Position numbers and translations under genes: made by a program
Assembly: GCA_937936045.1 (NCBI GenBank)
Contig: CALGXC010000004.1
Location: forward strand, 124,001-188,000
Direction: 5' to 3'
Source of the DNA: an uncultured Candidatus Saccharibacteria bacterium
GTDB lineage: Bacteria > Patescibacteriota > Saccharimonadia > Saccharimonadales > Saccharimonadaceae
Length of the DNA stretch: 64,000 bases
Shown here: piece after piece, positions 32,439-41,200 of the stretch
Layout of the letters: the number at the start of each line of letters is the position of its first letter
How positions within the stretch are numbered: the stretch's first letter is position 1
The notes under the pieces: model-generated
What the model was told of the DNA's origin: nothing
The model's database searches: none
Seen by the model: only the letters and a program-made list of their open reading frames with translations

Positions 32439-34928
32439 CTAAGCTGGAGGATTTTTAGACTCGTTGTCACTCGGAGCTGGCGCTGCGGGCGGATAGTTGG
32501 CTGGAGGCTGTTGCATAGGCGGCTGCGCGTATGTTGGCGGATATTGACCGGGTTGATGTTGATAGTAATTTTGTTGCGGATATTGTTGTTGCGGCGGAAT
32601 TGGTTGTTGATATGGCTGTTGTGGATATTGAGGCTGCTGTGAATACTGAGGTTGTTGCGGGAATTGCCCGGCGACAGGATATGGATAGGCATTCATCTTA
32701 CGTCGATTACTGACAGAAACGGCAATTGCGATAATTGACACTGTTAAGAATAATGCTCCCGTTGAAAGAATCACCACAACCACAATTATAACCGTAGTGT
32801 TATTTTCTGATTCGCTCGTTCCAGCTTCTGCGCTAGACGCCTCGCTTTCCGTAGAATCATCTGGAGTATTGGATGAGACTTCGATCATCTTTGCTACTAA
32901 ATAATTGTCGGGATATTTTTTATCCAATTGCTCAAATTTAGCTTTTGCCTGAGAATATTTACCTTGAGAAAAACTCTCCAAGCCATCTTTCCAAAGCTTA
33001 GTCAATTCGCCATTCGCCGATAACGCAACATTATTTTTCTTCGCCATAGTTTTCAGATCGGCGATATCACGGAATATTCCCTCTCCAAAGCAAGAATTGT
33101 TACGCTCGCTCCTATCCGCACAAGACGAGCCGCCGTAAGTGTTTAGTCCAATCTGCTTGCCATCCTCATCGAACGCTGGACCACCACTGTTACCCGCCGC
33201 AATTTGCGCGCTCATTGAAAACAGCTTATGACCACCCGCGTCACTGCCCGAACCAGAAACATCACCTTGAGTAACAGTCGGGACAGTCTTACTCTTTTTC
33301 GTATTTACGCCGTCGTCGACAATCGCTGGATAACCAATCGCCGTCACCCGATCGCCTCTAGAAATCCTAGAGCTATCGCCCAATTCTACCGCCGGAAATC
33401 GCCCTTCAACTTTCAGAATTGCCACATCACTTTTGTCGCTATTCAGATCCATGCCATGACCCTTCAAATCAACTTCCGCGTCAATTTTCTTGGCTGGAAT
33501 ATTGGTCTTCGTCTTTTTCCACTTAAGATTGCCCGAGCCATCATCTTCGCGCGCAATAGGTTCGCTTGAGGTCTGAATTACGTAATCGTATCGATCGTTT
33601 TGCGAGCGTATATTATCGGCAGGAACTTGGTTGATAAGACCGAGAATTGCCGCTTGCGCACTCTGATCGCCGCCATCAGCCTTATTTGCCAAATCACGAA
33701 GCGTTTCTCGAGTCACGTAGCCCGCATCTACCACAAACTTTATATATTTATTCATGTTCTCTTGAGTATTGATACCCATGATCATACTTTGGTTCGAAAC
33801 TTCAGTAACATGCCCGTTTGTAGCAATGTAGCCGTCATCAGAAACAATCGATCCACTACCAATTCCACCTGTACACAAACCATTCAGCTGCATACTCGCG
33901 CCATTCTGCGCCGTATAAATCATATCAGCACAACGATATGTTCCCACGCGGACAGTAGCAATTTGATTCCTTGCCACCACTTTAATAACAGAATCTTCGT
34001 CCAGTTCATCCAAAGTATTCGTAGTGTCTTTATCTTCTGAGAAATTTTCCGGCTTAGTTTCGGTCTTAGCTATCGTAGCGGAAGCCACTTGCGCCTCATT
34101 ATCGCCATCAGCCCTGACCAAGTAGCTACTGTCTGGATTCTGGAAAGTAACCTTAGCAACCAGCGCTTCCAGCTGGTCAATATATGGCTGCGTATACGAG
34201 TTTTTACTCAATGCAAAAATCGTCATCCAGTACGGCCTACCGTTCTGAATCGTTAAATAAGTTATTTTTTCGCCGGTTTTCTGCCACTTGCCGTCAATAG
34301 TGCTTCCGTAGTCAACGACCATCTTCTTAAACTTGAGTCCAGAAATCGTCGCGTCGCTGGTGTGATATTTTAAGTTAGGATTATCCTTTTTCTGCTTGTT
34401 AATATCGCCCTGAAGCATTAAATCCAAATCTGAATATTTCTTCGTGTCCTTGTATTCCTCGGGCATCGTTGACCGATCAAAATAAGCTTTTTTGCGCGAA
34501 GTTACGATTGAGAAGTCCGGCATAATCTTCCTAAATGAAAACTTCTCTTCTTCCTCCTTCGGCTTTTCTGAACCTTTTCTGAAATACAATCGCAAAATCG
34601 CATAAGCACGACTCTCTTTCAGCTCGTCATCAGCATACGTGGTGGCGCTATACTGTTTCTCATTAGAGTCTTTATTTAAGACGTGACCTTCGCCAGTAAA
34701 AATACTCTTGTCGTATCGAATTGAATAGCCATATTTGGAAACGACTTTTTGCAAACTCTTAGCATCTTCTTCGGCAAAAATCTTCTGGATCTTCTTTTTT
34801 GCGGTTTTACTAACTCCAGAAGAGCGATTATTATTAACGACAATCAGCCCAACTATAACGGAGATCAAGAAAACCACACCCAGAACGATGGCTACAATTT
34901 TTAACTTCTTCATTGACTTCTGATTCAT
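32439..34928 (-). CDS. HtrA-like trypsin-fold serine protease, two membrane helices and a Pro/Gln tail
   Basis: Order of parts: an N-terminal membrane anchor (IVAIVLGVVFLISVIVGLIVV, about 11-31); an extracellular domain of about 270 residues of unknown type; a trypsin-fold domain with His373 (GYIATNGHV), Asp501 (DKSDVAILKVEG) and Ser581 (AAGNSGGPAF); a TPR-like hairpin (LWKDGLESFSQGKYSQAKAKFEQLDKKYPDN, 645-675); a second helix (TVIIVVVVILSTGALFLTVSIIAIAVSV, 712-739); and a cytoplasmic tail of about 90 residues rich in Pro, Gln and Tyr (PQQPQYSQQPQYPQQPY). No PDZ domain is seen, and a long insert separates His and Asp. The start at 34928 has GGAG upstream. A surface quality-control or host-contact protease is inferred. 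Confidence 0.75.
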   Translation of the reverse strand: MNQKSMKKLKIVAIVLGVVFLISVIVGLIVVNNNRSSGVSKTAKKKIQKIFAEEDAKSLQKVVSKYGYSIRYDKSIFTGEGHVLNKDSNEKQYSATTYADDELKESRAYAILRLYFRKGSEKPKEEEEKFSFRKIMPDFSIVTSRKKAYFDRSTMPEEYKDTKKYSDLDLMLQGDINKQKKDNPNLKYHTSDATISGLKFKKMVVDYGSTIDGKWQKTGEKITYLTIQNGRPYWMTIFALSKNSYTQPYIDQLEALVAKVTFQNPDSSYLVRADGDNEAQVASATIAKTETKPENFSEDKDTTNTLDELDEDSVIKVVARNQIATVRVGTYRCADMIYTAQNGASMQLNGLCTGGIGSGSIVSDDGYIATNGHVTEVSNQSMIMGINTQENMNKYIKFVVDAGYVTRETLRDLANKADGGDQSAQAAILGLINQVPADNIRSQNDRYDYVIQTSSEPIAREDDGSGNLKWKKTKTNIPAKKIDAEVDLKGHGMDLNSDKSDVAILKVEGRFPAVELGDSSRISRGDRVTAIGYPAIVDDGVNTKKSKTVPTVTQGDVSGSGSDAGGHKLFSMSAQIAAGNSGGPAFDEDGKQIGLNTYGGSSCADRSERNNSCFGEGIFRDIADLKTMAKKNNVALSANGELTKLWKDGLESFSQGKYSQAKAKFEQLDKKYPDNYLVAKMIEVSSNTPDDSTESEASSAEAGTSESENNTTVIIVVVVILSTGALFLTVSIIAIAVSVSNRRKMNAYPYPVAGQFPQQPQYSQQPQYPQQPYQQPIPPQQQYPQQNYYQHQPGQYPPTYAQPPMQQPPANYPPAAPAPSDNESKNPPA

Positions 34929-34940
34929 ACTGCTCCAATC

Positions 34941-35435
34941 CTAACGATAATTTACAAATTGCAAAGGTGTGTCATAATCACTTTCTCGCAATAAACTAAT
35001 GACTTTCTGCAGTTCGTCCTTCGACGCAGAAGTAACACGAACGAGATCGCCCTGAATTTGCGGCTTAGCTTTCGGCGCATTAGCACGAATATCAGCAGCA
35101 ATTTGCTTCGCCGTCGGCTGATCAAGACCTTGCTTGAACGGAATTTCCCAAGTCGTCTTCAAGTTCGAAACAACTTTCTCTTTTGATAAATCCAGAACTT
35201 TACTTGATTGACCGCGCCCTGCCAACTTCTTGCGCACTATATCCAGAACAGCGTCAACTTGCCAATCATTGTCGCCGGTAATCTTCAGACCCTTTTTATC
35301 ATCCAGCCAATCAATTGCCGCGCTCGTCCCCTTAAAATCATAACGCCCTTGAATTTCTTTTTCAGCCTGCATGAAAACATTATTCATCTCAGCCTTGTCA
35401 ATTTCTGACACAATATCAAACGAAAAACTCGCCAT
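34941..35435 (-). CDS. yajQ: YajQ family nucleotide-binding protein
   Basis: The 164-residue protein has the whole YajQ signature: MASFSFDIVSEIDKAEMNNVFMQAEKEI, RYDFKGTSAAIDW, IRANAPKAKPQIQGDLVRVTSASKDELQKVI and the C-terminal DTPLQFVNYR. Members bind nucleic acids or cyclic di-GMP in some proteobacteria; the role here is unknown. A clear AGGAGGGAG precedes the ATG. It lies 12 bases upstream of the protease gene and after the rpsG terminator. Confidence 0.9.
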   Translation of the reverse strand: MASFSFDIVSEIDKAEMNNVFMQAEKEIQGRYDFKGTSAAIDWLDDKKGLKITGDNDWQVDAVLDIVRKKLAGRGQSSKVLDLSKEKVVSNLKTTWEIPFKQGLDQPTAKQIAADIRANAPKAKPQIQGDLVRVTSASKDELQKVISLLRESDYDTPLQFVNYR

Positions 35436-35466
35436 TTCTCCCTCCTAATTTTTTCTATTATACCAA

Positions 35467-35492
35467 AAAATCGCCCCGTTTAGAGCGATTTT
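35467..35492 (-). terminator. Intrinsic terminator after rpsG
   Basis: AAAATCGC and GCGATTTT around CCCGTTTAGA, 24 bases past the rpsG stop, with T-rich sequence on the minus-strand 3' side. Confidence 0.7.
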
Positions 35493-35515
35493 CTGATTTT
35501 GCTTTCAGGCAATAA

Positions 35516-35995
35516 TTAGCCGCGAGCAAAGTGCGCAAAGGCGCGGTTAGCTTCAGCCATCTTGTGAGTATCTTCCTTCTTCTTGAAGGCAGCACCAGCT
35601 TCATTGTAAGCGTCAACAATTTCCAACGCCAAACGCTGTGAATATGGCATTCCGTTGCGAGCGCGGGCTGCTTGGACTAGCCAGCTAAACGCATAGTGCA
35701 ATTGTCGATGTCCCTGAACTGGGAATGGAATCTGATAGTTAGCACCACCAACACGGCGAGATTTAACCTCGAAGCTTGGGCTAACATTCTTCAATGCTTT
35801 TTCAAACACTGCCAATGGATCTTCAGAATCCAATTTCTTAGCAGCAGTTTCTAGGGCTGCGTAAACAGCGCGCTCAGCCGCCAATTTCTTACCGTCTAGC
35901 ATTGACTTGTTGATCAAGCGCTGAACTAGTACACTTTGGTATCGGCGATCAGGCTTAAGTTCACGCTGCAATTTCTTGGTAACTTTACGAGGCAT
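35516..35995 (-). CDS. rpsG: 30S ribosomal protein S7
   Basis: S7 nucleates the 30S head and lines the E site. Seen: MPRKVTKKLQRELKPDRRYQSVLVQRLINKSMLDGKK, FEKALKNVSPSFEVKSRRVGGANYQIPFPVQ and the C-terminal helices. Length 159. It is two bases from rpsL and followed by a terminator, so the str transcript here is only rpsL-rpsG. Confidence 0.97.
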   Translation of the reverse strand: MPRKVTKKLQRELKPDRRYQSVLVQRLINKSMLDGKKLAAERAVYAALETAAKKLDSEDPLAVFEKALKNVSPSFEVKSRRVGGANYQIPFPVQGHRQLHYAFSWLVQAARARNGMPYSQRLALEIVDAYNEAGAAFKKKEDTHKMAEANRAFAHFARG

Positions 35996-35997
35996 GA

Positions 35998-36411
35998 TTA
36001 TTTATCCCCTTTCTTTGTACCGTACTTAGAGCGACCCTTCTTACGGTTGTTGACACCTTGAAGGTCAAGCGCACCACGTACGATGTGATAACGCACACCT
36101 GGAAGGTCAGGCACACGACCACCGCGGATCAAGACCACGGCGTGCTCCTGTAAGTTGTGACCTTCGCCACCGATGTACGCCCAAACTTCATAGCCGTTGT
36201 TCAATTTAACACGAGCAACTTTACGCAAAGCTGAGTTTGGTTTCTTTGGCGTCTTAGTCGTCACACGCACACAAACACCACGCTTAAGCGGTGCATTCTG
36301 GTCGTAATAACGTGTTTTTAGGGCGTTATGAATACGACCTAGTGCTGGCGACTTGGACTTTTTCTTAGCCGTTTGGCGCGGTTTGCGCACCAATTGGTTG
36401 ATTGTTGGCAT
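35998..36411 (-). CDS. rpsL: 30S ribosomal protein S12
   Basis: S12 controls decoding accuracy. It shows TINQLVRKPRQ, TKTPKKPNSALRKVARVKL (with the lysine of streptomycin sensitivity), AYIGGEGHNLQEHAVVLIRGGRVPDLPGVRYHIVRGALD. At 137 residues it has a modest C-terminal basic extension. A promoter is found about 150 bases upstream. Confidence 0.98.
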   Translation of the reverse strand: MPTINQLVRKPRQTAKKKSKSPALGRIHNALKTRYYDQNAPLKRGVCVRVTTKTPKKPNSALRKVARVKLNNGYEVWAYIGGEGHNLQEHAVVLIRGGRVPDLPGVRYHIVRGALDLQGVNNRKKGRSKYGTKKGDK

Positions 36412-36434
36412 CCAATTTCTCCTTGGTTGATTAA

Positions 36435-36680
36435 CTAATTATGGCAATTCGCCTTACGGTTTGGATTCAGCAACTCCTCTCCGTGTCTATACCTTTTCCG
36501 CCGAGATTGCGATCTGTACACATTCAAAACACCGCGCACTCCGAAAAGAGGAAACTCTATGTCTATTCTAGCACAGATTTCGTAAAAGTAAAATCGCCAC
36601 CCAGACTCAGAGCCTAAAGGATCAGATTTAAAAACAGGGTACTCATTGTCAGAGATGAATTCCTTGCACAGAATAGACAT
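36435..36680 (-). CDS. Doubtful 81-codon ORF overlapping the rpsL promoter and leader
   Basis: An ATG at 36680 opens 81 codons. The first half (FISDNEYPVFKSDPLGSESGWRFYFYE) loosely recalls the SGWRF motif of DUF2185-type proteins. The second half lies over the rpsL promoter and leader and has low-quality, Arg-rich composition. It could be the remnant of a small gene whose 3' part was replaced by regulatory DNA. I would not count it as a secure gene. Confidence 0.25.
   Translation of the reverse strand: MSILCKEFISDNEYPVFKSDPLGSESGWRFYFYEICARIDIEFPLFGVRGVLNVYRSQSRRKRYRHGEELLNPNRKANCHN
36565..36592 (-). promoter_or_regulatory. Promoter of rpsL-rpsG with inverted repeat over the -10
   Basis: TTTACT (36587-36592) and TAGAAT (36565-36570), 16 bases apart on the minus strand. 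The 11-bp sequence at 36559-36569 (ATGTCTATTCT), which covers most of the -10, has a perfect inverted copy at 36671-36681. The pair may be an operator for looping or an RNA-level element. Confidence 0.6.
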
Positions 36681-36701
36681 AACTTGTCACACATACTCAC
36701 C

Positions 36702-37013
36702 CTAATCCATCACCTCCACTAGGAATATTTTCTTTTCGAAGCCGCCGCGTTTTTCTGCTTTTTCTGCACGAATTTTTTCTAATTCTTCCGCGGCACAACT
36801 ATGCAGGCTTGCGAGAGCATAGACTACTTCCATGATATCGGCAAGCTCATCAGTATTTTTATCTTTTTTATATTCCTCAACTTCTTCGACTAACTTTTTT
36901 GTAAGCTCCACGGCGTATTCGTCTGCCGTAAGTATTTTGTAAGTCGGCTTTTGCCCGTTAGCCTTAATGATTTCCAAAATTTTATCACGGACAAGTTTGT
37001 TATATACTGGCAT
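36702..37013 (-). CDS. MazG/PRA-PH-like nucleoside triphosphate pyrophosphohydrolase
   Basis: The 103-residue protein begins MPVYNKLVRDKILEIIKANG, the KLVRDKI start of the phosphoribosyl-ATP/MazG-like group. It has the helical metal site KLVEEVEEY and DELADIMEVVYALA (ExxE and ExxD type) and ends RGGFEKKIFLVEV. These enzymes remove abnormal NTPs; the exact substrate is unknown. It is the fourth likely nucleotide-cleaning gene in the window after rdgB and two Nudix genes. GGAGG precedes the start. Confidence 0.8.
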   Translation of the reverse strand: MPVYNKLVRDKILEIIKANGQKPTYKILTADEYAVELTKKLVEEVEEYKKDKNTDELADIMEVVYALASLHSCAAEELEKIRAEKAEKRGGFEKKIFLVEVMD

Positions 37014-37148
37014 AAAACCTCCTTTAATTGTTTATATTATATAATTTTTTTCCTATAAAAAAATCAATTTAAAGTAAAAACTCCACCCCCGTCCATGGAG
37101 TTTTCACTCGGCACGGCGAGAGTGGAGTGTCACAAAAACACAGGATAA

Positions 37149-38123
37149 CTACGCTGCTTCAGACTCAGAATATCGCTCCGTCTCCGTCCACCATCCGATA
37201 TTATCCTGCGACGCATGCACGCCGCCTTCAGATATCAGTCTAACAACTCGAAGTCCGCTCTCCGCCAATCGCAACGCTAAACGATCGTTAAATACGCTTG
37301 GGCTGACTTTACTTTCCGTGCCGTTTAAGATAGTTAAAGCAGTATCTCCGTCAATTGCTGGGTTTTTTCTATTCTTAGCCTCGATAATCGTATTTCCGAT
37401 ATCATGACGATTAATAGCCCACGGATAATAAAACAGTCCAGCCGTTCGACAAATTGCAAGCTTAGCCAGACTCTTCGCTCCATTAATGCCTCTTAAAGCA
37501 ACCCATTCGGGATTATTTTTCAATATATCCGCGTACCCGTCACCGCCGTGCACCAAAAAATTAGCAACAAACCGTAAAAAATTATTCTTTTCATCAAGAC
37601 CAGCCGTCTCCCATAAGTCCAGCCGCTCCAGATGAACTTCTTCCGGTGCGGTATACGCAATAGCCGACGCAACGTGAGCTCCAAGCGACGCCCCCAGAAC
37701 ACGACTAACTGAATCAAAATCCAGACCAGCATAATCCAATCCTTGAGCAATAGCATCCCACTGTTTTATGGCGCCAGGCTTAAAATCCCCCGACAGAAGT
37801 GCTTGCTTTACATCTTCACTCATATTCGGAAGATCAATTTCGACACCTGGGTTATCTACATATAGCACCACACCACCCTCTATAGCTGCGGTGGCTTTTG
37901 CCCGCTCCTGAGACAATGGATTATGTAGCGTGCCATCAGACCACTGGGGCAAGATTATCGTAGCTTTCCCGTTAGTATCTCCTTGACGAGCATCGGCTAC
38001 ATAAACACCCAGATTGTTATCCGTTATGATTCGCCCGTAAGCAACATCGTCCCAGCCATTTGGCTTTGACACCTGGCTCCAATCCTCTTCAGGCATAGTC
38101 TTGGCTATAAATAATTCGCTCAC
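37149..38123 (-). CDS. Alpha/beta hydrolase-like protein
   Basis: The central RVLGASLGAHVASAIAY fits a nucleophile elbow (GxSxG), preceded by strands such as KATIILPQW and followed by LRVVRLISEGGVHASQDNIGWW, which could carry the catalytic histidine. I start at GTG 38123, which has GGAG 8 bases upstream, giving 324 residues; the earlier TTG start has no binding site. Function is unknown. It has no signal peptide and stands alone between a MazG-like gene and rpoC. Confidence 0.6.
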   Translation of the reverse strand: MSELFIAKTMPEEDWSQVSKPNGWDDVAYGRIITDNNLGVYVADARQGDTNGKATIILPQWSDGTLHNPLSQERAKATAAIEGGVVLYVDNPGVEIDLPNMSEDVKQALLSGDFKPGAIKQWDAIAQGLDYAGLDFDSVSRVLGASLGAHVASAIAYTAPEEVHLERLDLWETAGLDEKNNFLRFVANFLVHGGDGYADILKNNPEWVALRGINGAKSLAKLAICRTAGLFYYPWAINRHDIGNTIIEAKNRKNPAIDGDTALTILNGTESKVSPSVFNDRLALRLAESGLRVVRLISEGGVHASQDNIGWWTETERYSESEAA

Positions 38124-38217
38124 AATCGAATCTCCATTTCTTAACAATCAATCTGAACATTTCATCTTCATTTAGTGTATGCGTATTATACAACCTTTCT
38201 TGTAAATAATCAATAGA

Positions 38218-38243
38218 AAACCGCCCCGGAATTGAGGCGGTTT
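38218..38243 (-). terminator. Intrinsic terminator after rpoC
   Basis: AAACCGCC and GGCGGTTT form an 8-bp stem around CCGGAATTGA, 22 bases after the rpoC stop. Confidence 0.8.
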
Positions 38244-38265
38244 CTGTAGTTACGAAGCCTACTTA

Positions 38266-41200
38266 TTAAGCAGCAACTTCCTCTTCGACGAATTCGTCTT
38301 CGCTCGGTGTTTCGAGTTCTTTGCCTTCTTCGACAGCACCAGTTCCTACTGGAATCTTGCGTCCGATGATGACGTTTTCCTTCAAACCGTGCAAGTGGTC
38401 GGCTCGACCAGATACAGCAGCGTTAATCAAGACGCGAGTAGTGTCCTGGAAGGATGCGGCTGATAGCCATGAGTCGCTCCAGATTGACACCTTCGTGATA
38501 CCGAGTAGCAATTGTGTGTAGCTAATCAGGTTCTTACCTTCAGCAGCCAATTGCTTATTCGCATTGACCACAGCGGCCTTAGAAACGATGTCACCAGTCA
38601 CGAATTCGCTATCACCAGCGTCTTCGATTTGCACGCGACTAAACATTTGGCGAACAATAATCTCCAAGTGCTTGTCAGCCACGTCCTGACCCTGAGCGGC
38701 GTAGATTCGCAGAACTTCGTTGATGATGTAGCGCTGAGTTGCCTCAACACCCTTAAGTCGCATCAAATCATGCAAGTTCAATGATCCAGTTGTCAATCGA
38801 TCACCAGCTTCGACAACATCGTTTGCCTTAACGACCAACTGCATGTTGCCTGGAATTTCGTAGCGAGTTGGCGAAGCAGCCTCTGCCGCGATCACCAAAG
38901 TATCCTCAGCCGACTCAATCACACCGTCAAATGGCGCGATCAAAGGTCGAGTGTCGCTCTCGCCAGTCGCCAAGACATCGCCAGCCTTAACGTTTGAGCC
39001 AGCCTTAACCACAACAGTTCGTCCCTCCAATGGCAAACGCTCAACCTTGCCAGATTCTGGCGTAATTTGAACGATGTACTTCTTGCCATCTTCCCAAACG
39101 TCAACCAAACCAGCAACTTCCGTAATGAATGCTTGGCCTTTTGGTGTGCGTGCTTCAAACAACTCTTCAACACGAGGCAAACCTTGGGTAATGTCACCAC
39201 CGGCAACACCAGAGTTGTGGAAGGTACGAAGCGTCAACTGAGTACCCGGCTCACCAACTGACTGAGCGGCGATAACACCAACTGGCTGATGATTGCCAAC
39301 CAATTTACCAGTCGACATATCAACACCGTAACTTCGCTGTGGAATACCATTAAGGTTATTCGTTGATAATACAGACTGAATCTTAACGCTTTCAATGCTT
39401 TCGTCGTCGTCAATTGAATCTGCGATTTCACGCGTGATCAATTCGTTCTTATTGACGTGACCTGGGATTGTTTCAGCAGCATAACGACCAGCCAAACGGT
39501 TCGAGAAGTCAATCATTGTCTCTTCGGTTTCTGATCGGTAAATTGCGTAACCTTCATCGTCGCCATCAGTATCTTCAACGGTAAAGACGTCTTGTGCAAC
39601 GTCAACCAAACGACGAGTCAAGTAACCCGAGTCGGCAGTCTTAAGAGCCGTGTCAATAAGACCCTTACGTGCACCACGAGTTGCGATAAAGGCCTCAAGG
39701 CTAGACAAACCATCAGTGTAGGAGCTACGGATTGGAAGCTCAATCTCATGGTTGGTTGCGTCCATCTGAACACCAATCATCGCGCTCGCCAACTTCACGT
39801 TGGAGATATCACCACGAGCACCAGAGTTGACCATCATAGAAATACTGGTGTCCATGTGCGCCAATTGGTCTTTCAGGAATGCTGTAATCTTATTGTCGAC
39901 GTTTCGCCATGCGCTAACCGTCAAGTTGTATCGCTCTTCCTCTGTAATCAAACCTTGGTCGAATTGCTCAGAAATCAAAGCAGCCTTAGCATCACCTTCA
40001 GCCACAAACTGAGGGATTTCCTCGAAGTGGACATAGTCGGTCATACCAGTCGACACAGCCGCAACCGTAGCAAAGCGGAAAGCTTGACCTTTCATACGGT
40101 CTGCAATCTTAGCGGTTTCCTCGGCGCCGTACTTATTGAAGATTTGCGCCAACACCTTCTTAAGCTGCTTCTTGGTCTGGACATTATTATCATATGGGAA
40201 ATCTTCAGGCAGAATCTCATTGAAGAAGACGCGACCCAAAGTTGTTTCACGCATTTTACCTTTCGCAAAGATACGAATTGGGGTTTGCAAGTGAATCACA
40301 CCATTGTCGTAAGCCATTTCTGCTTCGTAGACAGAGCTGTAAGTTTTAACCTTGTCAGTCTGAGCTTGTGGCTTGTCGTAAGTCAAGTAATAGTTACCAA
40401 GCACAATGTCCTGCGAAATGTGCAACACTGGCGCACCATCGGCAGGCTTCAACAAGTTGGCAGTTGCGCTCATCAATTCACGAGCCTCAGCCTGAGCCTC
40501 TTTTGATAGCGGCAAGTGAACAGCCATCTGGTCACCGTCGAAGTCGGCGTTGAATCCGGCACAAACTAGCGGGTGCAATTGAATGGCTTTTCCCTCAACC
40601 AAAACTGGCTGGAAGGCCTGAATTGACAAACGGTGCAAACTTGGTGCGCGGTTAAGCAACACGTACTTGCCTTCAATTGCTGAATCCAGCGCATCCCAAA
40701 CTACCGCTTCACCAGCTTCGATTAGACGTGAAGCCGAGCGAATATTGTGCGCAAATTCATTCTTAATCAGCCAGCTAATCACGAACGGCTTGAACAATTC
40801 CAGCGCCATTTGCTTTGGCAAACCACATTGGTTAATCTTCAATTTTGGACCAACCACGATAACCGAGCGACCAGAATAGTCAACACGCTTACCAAGAAGG
40901 TTCTGGCGGAAGCGACCTTGCTTACCCTTCAGCATATCGCTCAAGCTCTTCAAACTGCGACGACCACCAGTCGAGCTAACCGCACGACCGCGAGATGCTG
41001 AATTGTCAATCAAAGCGTCAACAGCTTCCTGAAGCATGCGCTTTTCATTGCGCTGAATAACTTCTGGCGCGTTAAGCTCAATCAACTTCTTTAGGCGATT
41101 GTTTCGGTTGATGATTCGGCGATACAAATCATTCAAGTCAGATGTCGCAAATCGGCCACCAGACAGCGCCACCATCGGGCGAAGATCCGGAGGAATCACT

